A stretch of DNA of 64,000 bases, taken from assembly GCA_022826755.1 (NCBI GenBank), contig JAJDUG010000067.1, positions 1 through 64,000 of the forward strand, read 5' to 3'. Positions 8,651 through 17,745 of this stretch are shown piece by piece. The position numbers and the translations under genes were made by a program. How positions within the stretch are numbered: position 1 is the stretch's first letter; every line of letters starts with the position of its first letter. Source of the DNA: Acidobacteriota bacterium. Its GTDB lineage: Bacteria; Acidobacteriota; Terriglobia; Versatilivoradales; Versatilivoraceae. Under the pieces are notes generated by a model. It saw only the letters and a program-made list of their open reading frames with translations, did not search any database and was not told the DNA's origin.

Positions 8651-9223
8651 ATGTCCCCTTCAGACGAGATCCGGAAGATTTTCACCGATACCGGAGCCCT
8701 CATGGAGGGACACTTCCTGCTCAGTTCCGGTCTTCACAGTCCTCAATACCTCCAGTGCGCCAAAGTCCTGCAGTGGCCGAGGTTTGCGGAGTGGTGCGCA
8801 TCCCGGTTGGCTGCCCTCATGGGCTCGGAAAAGCCCGACCTGGTCGTTTCCCCGGCCATGGGAGCCATTATCATCGGACACGAACTCGGCCGCAGCCTCG
8901 GTTGCCGAGCGGTGTTCGCGGAACGCGTGGGCAATGTCCTTAGACTACGTCGCGGCTTCCGGATCCGCGAGGCGGAGAGAGCGCTCATCGCGGACGACGT
9001 CGTCACCACCGGAGGATCGACCCGGGAGACGATGGCCCTGGTTGAAGACCACGGCGCCATTCCGGTAGCAGTGGCCTCCATCATCGATAGAAGCGGCGGA
9101 AAGGCGCTCGAGGGCGTGACCCACCACTGCCTTTGGAGCCTGAATATTCCGACCTTCCTGCCCGAGGAGTGTCCGCTCTGCAAATCCGGATCCAAACCCC
9201 AGAAACCGGGCAGCCGCGCCTGA
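8651..9223 (+). CDS. pyrE: Orotate phosphoribosyltransferase
   Basis: The enzyme converts orotate and PRPP to orotidine 5'-phosphate in pyrimidine synthesis. The PRPP-binding motif ALIADDVVTTGGST is complete, and SSGLHSPQYLQC near the N terminus and the VFAERVG strand match bacterial PyrE. The start at 8651 gives 190 residues, the usual length; an earlier ATG at 8612 would add 13 unconserved residues. The C terminus has two cysteines in PEECPLCKSG, a feature of one PyrE subgroup. It precedes truA on the same strand. Confidence 0.93.
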   Translation: MSPSDEIRKIFTDTGALMEGHFLLSSGLHSPQYLQCAKVLQWPRFAEWCASRLAALMGSEKPDLVVSPAMGAIIIGHELGRSLGCRAVFAERVGNVLRLRRGFRIREAERALIADDVVTTGGSTRETMALVEDHGAIPVAVASIIDRSGGKALEGVTHHCLWSLNIPTFLPEECPLCKSGSKPQKPGSRA

Positions 9224-9267
9224 CCCGCGGGTCTGCTTGCGTCTTCCGCAGCAGTGTGTGACTCAAG

Positions 9268-10071
9268 ATGCCACCCGGCCCTGTTTCCAATCCCGACCGC
9301 CCCGGCTCGCCGCGAGTCCCGGGGTCGCCTTCGCAAAACCTCCGGATGGAGGTCCAGTACGATGGAACACGCTATCACGGATGGCAGATACAGCCGCGAC
9401 TCCCAACCATCCAGGGGGAGTTGACCCGGACGCTGGAGAGCATCGTGCGGGAGCCGGTCCATGTTTGCGGCTCGGGAAGAACCGATGCGGGTGTCCACGC
9501 GCTGGCCCAGGTTTGTCATTTCCATACGACTTCCCGCCTGGAATTGTCCAGCCTCTGGAAGGCGTTGAACTCTCGTCTTCCGGCAACCATCCGCGTTACC
9601 GGAATCGAGAAGGCCGCGGCCGATTTCCATGCCCGACACCATGCGCGAACCAAACACTATCGCTATCGAATCCTGAACACCACCTGGTGCCCTCCCTTCG
9701 AATACCCCTATGTCCATCACTTCCACCGCAGGCTCGACTATGAGAAGTTGAATCGGGCCGCCGAGATGGTGGTGGGAAAACGGGACTTCAGCGCTTTTTG
9801 CGACGCCGACAGCCAGGCGAAGTGCAAGATACGGCGAGTTACCACCTCCCTTTTTGTGTTTGACACCCGGCGAAAACTCCTGGAATATAACGTTTGTGCC
9901 GACGGGTTTCTCCATCACATGGTCAGGAACCTGGTCGGCACCTTTTTGGAAGTGGGCAGGGGCAAGCTCCCGGTGGAAGCCATCCCTGCCATTCTGGAAT
10001 CGAAAGACCGTTCCAGAGCTGGCCCGACCGCTCCAGCCAAAGGTCTCTTCCTGGTTTGGGTCGGCTATTAG
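9268..10071 (+). CDS. truA: tRNA pseudouridine(38-40) synthase
   Basis: TruA makes pseudouridine at positions 38-40 of the tRNA anticodon arm. The catalytic aspartate lies in GSGRTDAGVHALAQVCHF, and the family strings YDGTRYHGWQIQP and FLHHMVRNLVGTFLEVGRG are present. The 267-residue length is normal once a roughly 20-residue proline-rich N-terminal extension is allowed for; the start may be later than 9268, but no other ATG comes before Met27. It is on the same strand as pyrE, 44 bases downstream. Confidence 0.94.
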   Translation: MPPGPVSNPDRPGSPRVPGSPSQNLRMEVQYDGTRYHGWQIQPRLPTIQGELTRTLESIVREPVHVCGSGRTDAGVHALAQVCHFHTTSRLELSSLWKALNSRLPATIRVTGIEKAAADFHARHHARTKHYRYRILNTTWCPPFEYPYVHHFHRRLDYEKLNRAAEMVVGKRDFSAFCDADSQAKCKIRRVTTSLFVFDTRRKLLEYNVCADGFLHHMVRNLVGTFLEVGRGKLPVEAIPAILESKDRSRAGPTAPAKGLFLVWVGY

Positions 10072-10215
10072 TGATCTGTTGCAGCAATACGATTGCCATC
10101 TCCCACCGGGACGCTGGACCCACCCTGTAAAGACCGACGCCTCTCACCCAACCATCCCCCTTGATGAGCGTTGCTCTCAAGCGCGCGTAACGTCAAACCA
10201 TTCGGGATGAGGCTC

Positions 10216-11016
10216 ATGTCAGGAAACAGTCGGGAAATTCAACGCAACTTCGCCCCCCACTGGGGGGAGGACAAGGAAGACCGCCGCCTCTTCGATCAGC
10301 TGGACCTCGACAGCATTCCTCAGCATGTGGCCATCATCATGGACGGGAACGGCCGCTGGGCCCAACAACGCCGCTTGCCTCGGGTGGCCGGGCACCGGGC
10401 CGGGATCGCATCGGTGCGAGAGACGCTGGAAACCGCCGCTCGCCTCAAGCTGCGAATCCTGACGCTCTACGCTTTCTCCATCGAGAACTGGAAGCGCCCG
10501 CGAAGCGAGGTCGCCACCCTGATGAGTTTGCTCAAGGAGTACCTGAACAAGGAAATTGCCAATTTAATGGCCAATGACATCCGTTTTGGGACCTTGGGGC
10601 GGACGGAGGAATTGGACCCCTCCATTCAGCGGGAGCTTCAATGGGCCAGGGAGAAGACCTCGCGAAACCGGGGTCTGCGCTTCAACGTGGCGCTCAACTA
10701 CGGCGGGCGCGCGGAACTGGTCGACGCCTTTAATGCACTGTGGCGGCAACGCGAGAACGGCGGGCAGGACGACTCGGCCATCGACGAACAGTCCATCGCC
10801 CAATGCCTGTATACCGCCGGACAGCCGGACCCGGATCTGCTGATCCGGACCAGCGGGGAGTTGCGCATCAGCAACTTCCTGCTATGGCAGATTGCCTATT
10901 CCGAAATCTGGGTCACCAAGACCCTGTGGCCCGATTTCCGACGGAAGGACTTCTTCAATGCGGTACTCTCCTACCAGTCCCGGGAACGGCGTTATGGAGG
11001 CTTGGCGAATCGATGA
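10216..11016 (+). CDS. uppS: Isoprenyl transferase (undecaprenyl diphosphate synthase)
   Basis: This cis-prenyltransferase builds the C55 lipid carrier for peptidoglycan and surface polysaccharides from farnesyl diphosphate and isopentenyl diphosphate. The signature HVAIIMDGNGRWAQQR holds the catalytic Asp. NVALNYGGRAELVDA and PDLLIRTSGELRISNFLLWQ are further conserved regions, and DPDLLIRTSGE is diagnostic. I chose ATG 10216, which has AGG upstream; ATG 10171 and 10207 are alternatives. The stop overlaps the next start (ATGA), giving a coupled uppS-cdsA pair. Confidence 0.94.
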   Translation: MSGNSREIQRNFAPHWGEDKEDRRLFDQLDLDSIPQHVAIIMDGNGRWAQQRRLPRVAGHRAGIASVRETLETAARLKLRILTLYAFSIENWKRPRSEVATLMSLLKEYLNKEIANLMANDIRFGTLGRTEELDPSIQRELQWAREKTSRNRGLRFNVALNYGGRAELVDAFNALWRQRENGGQDDSAIDEQSIAQCLYTAGQPDPDLLIRTSGELRISNFLLWQIAYSEIWVTKTLWPDFRRKDFFNAVLSYQSRERRYGGLANR

Positions 11017-11840
11017 AACGCTGGCTGACAGCCGTCGTGCTGGTTCCCCCGCTGATCGGAGTGGTCGGCTACCTTCCCTCCTGGTGCTTCCTGGCGCTCA
11101 TCGCAGGGGTGGCGGCCATTGCACTGGAGGAGTTCTTTCGGCTGTCCAGAGGTACCGGCATCCATGTCTTCCGAGTAGCCGCCCATACTTTTTCGCTTCT
11201 GCTGGCCGGTAGCTTCTATTGGTCTCCCGACGACCACTCGGCCATTTTCTGGCTGTTGATCCTGGCGGCCGTTACCTGTCTCGTCCTGGCCCTCCGACGA
11301 GGGCACATGCTGCAGGAGACACTGCCAAGCTGCGGGGTGACACTGCTGGGGCTCGTCTATGTCTCCACAACCCTGGGATTTCTCCTGGCCATCCACAACC
11401 GCCCCCAAGGTGACGGGCCGTCGTGGATCCTGTTTCTCTTGCTGACGATCTGGCTGGGGGATACAGCCGCCTACTACGTCGGAAGCCTGCTGGGAAAGCG
11501 TCCCCTGGCTCCCAGAATCAGTCCCGGGAAAACTTGGGAGGGAGCCATTGGCGCCTTGTTGGGAAACAGCCTGGCGGCCTTGACCAGCCAGGTCCTGATT
11601 CCCCAGATCCCTCTGATTCCCCGCGTTCTCCTCTGCTGCTCCCTGGGGGTCGCCGGCCAGGTGGGAGACCTGGCCGAGTCGGCCATGAAGCGGGGCGCTC
11701 GAACCAAGGAATCGTCCGAACTGTTGCCCGGCCACGGCGGAATGCTGGATCGTATTGACGGGGTCTTGTTCGCCTCCCCGTTTCTGTACTTGTACCTGCG
11801 TTTGATTGGACAGGCCTGGCTTCCTGTCCCCATGCCATGA
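11013..11840 (+). CDS. cdsA: Phosphatidate cytidylyltransferase
   Basis: The integral membrane enzyme makes CDP-diacylglycerol from phosphatidate and CTP, the branch point of phospholipid synthesis. The 275-residue protein is mostly hydrophobic helices and carries the family regions WLGDTAAYYVGSLLGKRPLA, RISPGKTWEGA, and, near the end, ESSELLPGHGGMLDRIDGV. The start ATG overlaps the uppS stop and has GGAGG upstream; its own stop overlaps the dxr start (ATGA). The order uppS-cdsA-dxr-rseP is common in bacteria. Confidence 0.94.
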   Translation: MKRWLTAVVLVPPLIGVVGYLPSWCFLALIAGVAAIALEEFFRLSRGTGIHVFRVAAHTFSLLLAGSFYWSPDDHSAIFWLLILAAVTCLVLALRRGHMLQETLPSCGVTLLGLVYVSTTLGFLLAIHNRPQGDGPSWILFLLLTIWLGDTAAYYVGSLLGKRPLAPRISPGKTWEGAIGALLGNSLAALTSQVLIPQIPLIPRVLLCCSLGVAGQVGDLAESAMKRGARTKESSELLPGHGGMLDRIDGVLFASPFLYLYLRLIGQAWLPVPMP

Positions 11841-13012
11841 AAACGATTTCCTTGCTGGGGTCAACCGGTTCGGTGGGCCGAAACTGTCTGAGGGTGGTGG
11901 AAGAGCTGCCCGGCGAGTTTCGGGTGATTGCCCTGGCTGCCGGCCGGAACACGACCGAGCTGGCCGATCAGGTCGGGAGGTTCCACCCCGAACTTGTTTC
12001 CGTGTCCACAGGGGTAGCGGCAACGGAACTGGCCCAAAATCTCAAGAACCTGGATCCGTCCGCCCAACCGGAGATCGTGGTCGGGGAGGAAGGTCTGTCG
12101 AGGGTGGCGACCCACCCCGAAACCGACCTGGTGGTGAGCTCCATTGTGGGAGTCGCCGGGCTGGCTCCCACCTGCCGGGCCATCGAGTGTGGAAAGCAGA
12201 TCGCCTTGGCCAACAAGGAAGTGTTGGTGGTTGCGGGCGAACTGGTGACCGACCTGGCTCGGCGCAACGGCGTGCGGATCATCCCCGTCGACAGCGAACA
12301 CAACGCGATCCACCAGTGTCTGCGTTGCGGCCATGCCGACGAAGTCGCGCGAGTCATCCTCACCGCGTCCGGAGGCCCCTTTCTGGGGTACGGCAGCGAG
12401 CAGCTCAGCCGGGTTACGCCGGAGATGGCCTTGCGGCATCCCACCTGGAAAATGGGGGACCGCATCACGATCGATTCAGCGACCATGATGAACAAGGGCA
12501 TGGAGGTCCTGGAAGCACGCTGGCTTTTCGACCTGGAGGTGGGCCAGATCTCTGTCTGGGTTCATCCCCAGTCCATCGTTCACTCCATGGTGGAGTTTGT
12601 GGACGGGTCCATGATCGCTCAACTGGGGATCACCGACATGGGCCAACCCATCCTGTATGCGCTCAACTACCCCCGGCGTCTCCCGGGGCGAAGGCCAAGC
12701 CTGGATCTGAACCAGGCGGCCAAGTTGGAGTTCATGCACCCTGATTTCGGCAAGTTTCCCTGCCTGGACCTGGCCTACCAGGCAGCTAGCGAACTGGGGG
12801 CGCTGCCGTGCACACTCAACGCGGCGGACGAAGTAGCGGTGGAAGCGTTCCTGCAGGGAAAGATCGACTTCCCCGGAATTCCGCGGATCGTCGCCAAAAT
12901 GATGGAGCAGGCGAACGGGGTGGCCAAATTCTCGTCGATCGCGGAGATTCTGGAGTATGATGAATCGGTGCGAAGAGAAACCCACCGTTTGATTCAAAAG
13001 GACTTCAGTTAG
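11837..13012 (+). CDS. dxr: 1-deoxy-D-xylulose 5-phosphate reductoisomerase
   Basis: Dxr is the second enzyme of the non-mevalonate isoprenoid pathway; it makes 2-C-methylerythritol 4-phosphate with NADPH. The N terminus has the nucleotide-binding GSTGSVGRN loop. The central part has ALANKEVLVVAGEL and VDSEHNAIHQCL, where the Asp and Glu bind the metal, and the C-terminal helical part is complete. At 391 residues it has the normal length. It supplies precursors that UppS, encoded two genes upstream, polymerises. Confidence 0.95.
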   Translation: MKTISLLGSTGSVGRNCLRVVEELPGEFRVIALAAGRNTTELADQVGRFHPELVSVSTGVAATELAQNLKNLDPSAQPEIVVGEEGLSRVATHPETDLVVSSIVGVAGLAPTCRAIECGKQIALANKEVLVVAGELVTDLARRNGVRIIPVDSEHNAIHQCLRCGHADEVARVILTASGGPFLGYGSEQLSRVTPEMALRHPTWKMGDRITIDSATMMNKGMEVLEARWLFDLEVGQISVWVHPQSIVHSMVEFVDGSMIAQLGITDMGQPILYALNYPRRLPGRRPSLDLNQAAKLEFMHPDFGKFPCLDLAYQAASELGALPCTLNAADEVAVEAFLQGKIDFPGIPRIVAKMMEQANGVAKFSSIAEILEYDESVRRETHRLIQKDFS

Positions 13013-13086
13013 GACGTCCGGCGCGATGATCCCGGCGGTCTTCCGGACAATTTCCCAACGACTTCCCAACCGGACAACAGGTTGAA

Positions 13087-14433
13087 ATGATCGATTTCCT
13101 GTGGGGTGTGCTGGCTGTGCTGGTGGTGTTCGGGACCGTGGTGGTGGTCCATGAACTGGGCCACTTCGGCGCGGCCAAGTTCTTCAAGATTCGCGTCGAG
13201 GCCTTTTCGGTCGGGTTCGGTCCACGCCTCTTTGGATTCCGCCGTGGCGAAACGGACTACAAGGTTTGTGCCATTCCCTTGGGCGGGTACGTCAAGATGG
13301 CGGGTGAAAACCCCGACGACGTGACCGGTGGGATTGAAGAGTTCCTCTCCCATCCCAAGTGGCAGCGGTTCATCGTGGCCGTGATGGGGCCGGTCATGAA
13401 CGGTGTGCTGGCGGTGGTCCTGCTGACCGGACTGTTCTACTACCGATACGAGGTCCCGATCTGGCCCCGGGACCCGGTGGTGGTGGGCTTGATCAAGTCC
13501 GACTCCCCTGCCCTCAGGTCCGATCTCAGGCCGGGAGACCGTATCGTCGCTGCCGGCGCCCGGCAAGACCCCACCTGGGAAGAGTTCCTTCTGGAGGTCA
13601 GCATCAGTCCCGGAGTTCCCCTGCAAATGCAGGTCCAGCGAGGAGGACAGACCTTTCCCTTGACTCTGACTCCCGAGGCCCGCGGCCGGGACAGTGCCGG
13701 CTACCTGGGAATAGCCCCCTTCGAGCTGGCCTCGGTTCAGGTCAAGGAGGTGCTGGCGGGCAGGCCCGCCGCCGAGGCCGGCATTCTGCCGGGAGATCGG
13801 GTGGTCGAGGTGGGTGGAGTGGTGCTCAGCCAGGCAGGAATCGACCTGGTGGACGCAATGGACCGCAACCGGGAACCGGTTATCCCGATTACGGTGTTGC
13901 GCAATGGCCGGGAGCTGGAATTCCAGGTCGCCCCCTACCTGGACGAAACCACCCAAAGGCGAATGATCGGAGTCATGCTGAACCCCATCGCCAGAACCAC
14001 CGTCAAGCAGTTGTCCATGGTGGAAGCGCTGAACGCTTCGATCGAGCGGAACATCCGCTTCGGCGGACTGCTCTTCGAGTTCCTTCATCGGCTGCTTCGG
14101 GGCACGGCTCCGGTGAGCATGGTCGGCGGTCCGATTGCGATTGCCCGACAGTCCAGCCTGGCCGCCAAGTCCGGCCTCTCCGACTTGATCATGTTCATCG
14201 CCGTGATCAGCATCAACCTGGGAATCGTCAATCTGTTGCCCATACCCATCCTGGACGGCGGCGTCATCGCCATCATTCTGGTTGAGTCTCTGGTCGGACG
14301 GGACCTCAGCTTGAACGTGCGGGAGAAGGTGACACAGGTCGGTGTCATCATGGTGATCCTCCTGGTGGTGGCAGTGACCTACAACGACATCATCAAGTCA
14401 CTTCCCGCATCCCTGGGAAAGTATTTTCCCTAG
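13087..14433 (+). CDS. rseP: RIP metalloprotease RseP (site-2 protease)
   Basis: This membrane zinc protease cleaves anti-sigma factors or signal peptides inside the bilayer. Helix 1 holds the HELGH zinc site, and the second metal and catalytic Asp lies in LLPIPILDGG near the C terminus. Two PDZ domains are visible, around SPALRSDLRPGDRIVAAG and RPAAEAGILPGDRVVEVGG. The 448 residues match the E. coli protein in length. It ends the uppS-cdsA-dxr-rseP cluster, 74 bases after dxr. The last base of its TAG stop is the first base of the inverted-repeat element that follows. Confidence 0.94.
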   Translation: MIDFLWGVLAVLVVFGTVVVVHELGHFGAAKFFKIRVEAFSVGFGPRLFGFRRGETDYKVCAIPLGGYVKMAGENPDDVTGGIEEFLSHPKWQRFIVAVMGPVMNGVLAVVLLTGLFYYRYEVPIWPRDPVVVGLIKSDSPALRSDLRPGDRIVAAGARQDPTWEEFLLEVSISPGVPLQMQVQRGGQTFPLTLTPEARGRDSAGYLGIAPFELASVQVKEVLAGRPAAEAGILPGDRVVEVGGVVLSQAGIDLVDAMDRNREPVIPITVLRNGRELEFQVAPYLDETTQRRMIGVMLNPIARTTVKQLSMVEALNASIERNIRFGGLLFEFLHRLLRGTAPVSMVGGPIAIARQSSLAAKSGLSDLIMFIAVISINLGIVNLLPIPILDGGVIAIILVESLVGRDLSLNVREKVTQVGVIMVILLVVAVTYNDIIKSLPASLGKYFP

Positions 14434-14700
14434 TGTTCTGTCTCAGAAATAGGGTTGTCATCTTTCGGAGCGCAACGGCGCCGGATTCCAGGAGCGACGA
14501 CGATGCAATGCTCATTCATTGTGAGGAGGAGCGACGACGAAGACGGTGCCGTTCCGCCCGAACCCGGAGGGCCGATGAAGGTTCCCGGGACGAAGAGCAC
14601 AACGGTGCCTGTTGACTGAAAACCAACCGGCCTCTCCTTCCGACCGTTTCCCGGTGGAACCTCCATCGGAGATGGCAATCTTATTTCTGAGACAGAACAC
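14433..14700. mobile_element. 268-bp MITE-like element, second family
   Basis: The ends 14433-14462 and 14671-14700 are inverted copies matching at 27 of 30 positions; the outer 19 bases (GTGTTCTGTCTCAGAAATA) are identical. The interior has no long convincing frame and no transposase. No other copy was found in this window. Its first base coincides with the last base of the rseP stop codon, and it fills nearly the whole gap before the Ppx/GppA gene. Flanks show no clear target duplication. Confidence 0.65.
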
Positions 14701-14757
14701 CCGCCCCGTGGTGCCATCCCTCCACGCTCACTCGGTTCTTTCGGAAAGACCCTCTCG

Positions 14758-16308
14758 ATGAACGGAAACTGGGCCGCCGTTGATATTGGCACCAATTCCA
14801 TTCACCTGGTCGTCGCCAGGGCCAGAAACGGCAACCGGTTCGAGATCCTGGCCCAGGAGAAGGAAGTGGTGCGGCTGGGCTCGGGCTCCAAGGACATGAA
14901 AACCCTGAAGCAGGATGCCATCGACCGTGGCATCGAGACGCTGAAACGGTATCGACAAATAGCCGGCATCTCCGATGCCGAGGTTAGAGCGGTGGCCACC
15001 AGCGCCGTGCGGGAAGCCTCGAACCGCGACGTCTTTATCGACCGGGCCCGCAACGAAGCCGGTATCCGGGTCGAAGTCATCTCCGGTTTCGAGGAAGCCC
15101 GTCTCATCTACCTGGGCGTGCTGCAGGCCCTGCCGATTTTTGACAAGCAGACGCTGCTGGTCGACATCGGCGGTGGCAGCAGCGAGTTTCTCGTCGGCAG
15201 GCGTGGGCAGGTCCTGTCGGCCAGCAGCCTCAAGCTGGGAGCCATCCGCATCACCGACCGTTTCTTTCGGGCGGAACCCGTCTCCGGCCGAAAAATTCAG
15301 CAGTGTCGGGACTACCTCAAGTTTTACATGAATCCGATGGCGCGATCCCTGCGCAAACTGAAGCAAGAGGTGGCCGTTGGAAGCTCCGGAACCATACTGA
15401 ACCTGGCCCAGATGATCCAGATCCAGCGCGGCGCCGACCCCACCCGTCAAATGAGCAATTTCAACTTTTCCTCTTCCGAGCTGTCGGAATTGGTCAAGAA
15501 GCTGATTCGGGCCGACACCCTCAAGAAGCGTCAAAAGATCGCCGGCCTCGACCCCAAGCGGGTCGACATCATTCTGGGAGGGGCGCTGATCCTGCAGCAG
15601 GCCTTTGCCGAGTTTCAGATCGCCTCGATGACCGTATCCGGCTTCGCCCTGAGAGAGGGAGTCATTCTCGACTCGATGCACAAGGCGGGTGGAGACCACC
15701 TTCACCTGACGGATATCCGCTATCGAGGAGTGGTTCACCTGGCCCAGGCTTGCGACTACGAGAAGGAACACGCCGACCAGGTAGCCCGGCTCTCCCTGCA
15801 GTTGTTCGACCAACTGCGGGACCTGCACGGCTTGAGCGATGAGCACAGGGAGTACCTGGAGGCCGCCGCAATCCTGCACAACGTCGGCCTCTTCATCTCC
15901 CACGCTCAACATCACCACCATTCCTACTACATCATCCGCAACTCGGAGTACCTGACGGGATTTACCGACCGTGAAATCGAGCTGATCGCCCAGGTCGCCC
16001 GCTATCACCGCAAGAGCAATCCCAAGCTCAAGCATGGCGAGTTCGCTCGCTTGAAGGGGGACGACCGGCAGATCGTCAGAAAATTGGCGGGAATCCTTCG
16101 CGTGGCGGACGGTTTGAATCGGACCCACGCCAGCCTGGTCCGGTGTCTGTGGTGTGAGCGGGGAGGAAGCAATCTGACGGTTCACCTGGAGACCGTCGAC
16201 CGGCGGGAGGTGACATTGGAGATCTATACCGCCGAATCCCGAAAAGACCTCCTGGAGCAGAGCTTGGGGGTCAAGGTACGGTTTGTGGCGGAATCGGACC
16301 GGCAATAG
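14758..16308 (+). CDS. Ppx/GppA family phosphatase (exopolyphosphatase type)
   Basis: The 516-residue protein has an ASKHA-type phosphatase half and a C-terminal HD-type half. The phosphate-binding loops are WAAVDIGTNSIHLVVA at the N terminus and LLVDIGGGSSEFLVG near residue 140; AVATSAVREASNRD is also typical. The C-terminal domain contains AAILHNVGLFI and HHHHSYYIIRNSEYL, where the HD pair reads HN, as is frequent in this family. It hydrolyses polyphosphate and/or the guanosine pentaphosphate pppGpp, linking phosphate storage to the stringent response; which substrate applies cannot be decided. Confidence 0.9.
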   Translation: MNGNWAAVDIGTNSIHLVVARARNGNRFEILAQEKEVVRLGSGSKDMKTLKQDAIDRGIETLKRYRQIAGISDAEVRAVATSAVREASNRDVFIDRARNEAGIRVEVISGFEEARLIYLGVLQALPIFDKQTLLVDIGGGSSEFLVGRRGQVLSASSLKLGAIRITDRFFRAEPVSGRKIQQCRDYLKFYMNPMARSLRKLKQEVAVGSSGTILNLAQMIQIQRGADPTRQMSNFNFSSSELSELVKKLIRADTLKKRQKIAGLDPKRVDIILGGALILQQAFAEFQIASMTVSGFALREGVILDSMHKAGGDHLHLTDIRYRGVVHLAQACDYEKEHADQVARLSLQLFDQLRDLHGLSDEHREYLEAAAILHNVGLFISHAQHHHHSYYIIRNSEYLTGFTDREIELIAQVARYHRKSNPKLKHGEFARLKGDDRQIVRKLAGILRVADGLNRTHASLVRCLWCERGGSNLTVHLETVDRREVTLEIYTAESRKDLLEQSLGVKVRFVAESDRQ

Positions 16309-16426
16309 ACCTCCCTTGGGGGAGGGCTCCGCTCCACGGCCGGGAATTCCTCTCTGGCCAAAATCGCGGTTGCACGTGTATCATATTGCAAAGGGAGAGG
16401 ATCTCCCGCAATCCTTGGAGTGAGGA

Positions 16427-16978
16427 ATGACGATGCCGACCAAAAATTTAATCCTCAGCCTGCTGGCCGGGATTTCAATTCTGTCTGCAACCGCCTTGGG
16501 CCAGAGTTCGAACGGAAAGGTGGCCGTGCTCAACTACTCGGCCGTAATCCGGCAGTCCAACGCCGGCAAGAAGCTGTTCGCCGAGTTCGAGCAAAGGGTG
16601 AACGCCAGACGGACCGAGTTCGAGCAAAAGACCAACGAGATTTCCACCTTGCAGCGGCAACTGGTTGATCAGGCAGCCTCGCTGAATCCCGATGCCCAGC
16701 GGGCCCTGACCAAGAATATCGACGCCAAGAACACCCAGTTGAAGCGGGACCAGGAGGATGCTCAAAAAGAGTTCAACGAGATGCAGCAGCAGATCGTTCG
16801 GCAGATCGCCGGCCAACTGAGACCCGTGGTCGCAAAGTATGCCCAGGACCAGAAAATTTCCCTGATCGTGAACTTTTCTCAGGAGGTTTTCTTCGTCAAC
16901 CCCGCCATTGAGATCACTCAGGAGATCATCGAGGAGTTCGACAACTCTGCCTCCGGATCCACTTCGGCCACCCCATAG
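16427..16978 (+). CDS. OmpH/Skp-family periplasmic chaperone
   Basis: The 183-residue product has a signal peptide (LILSLLAGISILSATALG^Q). A beta-strand start VAVLNYSAVIRQSNAGKKLF is followed by a long charged coiled coil (about residues 50-125) and a C-terminal part, the layout of Skp/OmpH. Such trimeric chaperones hold unfolded outer-membrane proteins in the periplasm. A ribosome site (GGAGTGAGG) precedes the ATG. The usual neighbours bamA and lpxD are absent here. The C terminus is longer and acidic. Confidence 0.85.
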   Translation: MTMPTKNLILSLLAGISILSATALGQSSNGKVAVLNYSAVIRQSNAGKKLFAEFEQRVNARRTEFEQKTNEISTLQRQLVDQAASLNPDAQRALTKNIDAKNTQLKRDQEDAQKEFNEMQQQIVRQIAGQLRPVVAKYAQDQKISLIVNFSQEVFFVNPAIEITQEIIEEFDNSASGSTSATP

Positions 16979-17009
16979 GCAGAACTCTCCACCGCCAAGC
17001 GGACGCTTT

Positions 17010-17256
17010 AACCCGCACTTCTCAGCAGGGAGCATGATCATGGCGCAGGATTTTCCCTATCAGCGCGTGCTCGCGACCGAAGAGCGTAGCGGTTTCTACG
17101 CGCGAGGGAGCATGTGCGCGCTGATGGGGAAAAGACAAGCCAGGGCATGCCCAGCGCCGTTTGTTGCCCGCAAGCCCTTTACATAAAGCCAATCAAGATA
17201 CTGAAGATAAACTACTTTTCATGACGCCACCAGCGACCTGGTGGAAAGTGCGGGTT
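17010..17256 (+). mobile_element. MITE-like element of the 244-bp family, copy 2 (diverged)
   Basis: The left part is closely similar to copies 1 and 3 from the terminal CCCGCA to GGGCATGCCCAGC. The right third differs, with an AT-richer segment. The end repeats are imperfect (CCCGCACTTCTCAGCAGG against CCCGCACTTTCCACCAGG). The hairpin in the middle is kept in altered form, with CTCGCG and CGCGAG arms. It sits 31 bases after ompH and ends two bases before the ATG of the thioesterase gene, so it supplies the whole upstream region of that gene. Confidence 0.7.
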
Positions 17257-17258
17257 CA

Positions 17259-17714
17259 ATGCCGACTCTCATGCCCGAGCGGCTCCGGCGCTCATCTCAG
17301 TCCCCGACCCGTTGGGTGACCACCGATATCCGGGTTCGCTATGCGGAAACGGACCAGATGGGAGTGGCTTACTACTCCAACTACCTGGTCTGGTTCGAGG
17401 TCGGGCGCTCCGAGGTATGCCGTGACTGTGGATTCTCCTACGCCGAGATGGAAGCCACGACTCAGGCATTCCTGGCCGTGGCCGAAGCCCGCTGCCGCTA
17501 CCATTCCCCTGCTCTCTACGACGAGGTCCTGCAGATTCGCACCGCCGTTGAATCGCTGCGTAAGCGGACCTTGAACTTTCGCTACGAGATTATCAAGAAG
17601 AACAGCGGCGTTGTGGTCGCCACCGGCAGCACCACCCATATCGTCCTGGACCGCAACGGCAGACCCAGGACCTTCCCCGAGGAGTACGCCTCTCTGCTGA
17701 AGTCTTCGGCATAG
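17259..17714 (+). CDS. Acyl-CoA thioesterase, YbgC/4HBT family
   Basis: This is a hotdog-fold thioesterase. The signature RVRYAETDQMGVAYYSNYLV contains the catalytic Asp, and the following helix FEVGRSEVCRDCG and the strand HSPALYDEVLQIRTAVESL match YbgC-type enzymes that cleave acyl-CoA thioesters. The first ATG (17259) lies right behind the MITE, and another is at 17271. A GTG at 17241 would lie inside the element's end repeat and is less likely. The product is about 151 residues, slightly longer than usual at the N terminus. Confidence 0.88.
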   Translation: MPTLMPERLRRSSQSPTRWVTTDIRVRYAETDQMGVAYYSNYLVWFEVGRSEVCRDCGFSYAEMEATTQAFLAVAEARCRYHSPALYDEVLQIRTAVESLRKRTLNFRYEIIKKNSGVVVATGSTTHIVLDRNGRPRTFPEEYASLLKSSA

Positions 17715-17745
17715 CCCCCAGCTCCCACAGGTCGCCGGGTGCGCC

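Noticed and set aside
10740-11012. N-terminal extension of CdsA
   Set aside because: This part overlaps uppS in another frame; the ATG at 11013 overlapping the uppS stop gives the normal CdsA length.
14728-16305. A 525-codon open frame antisense to the Ppx/GppA gene
   Set aside because: The sense frame has complete phosphatase motifs; the antisense product is low-complexity and unrecognisable.
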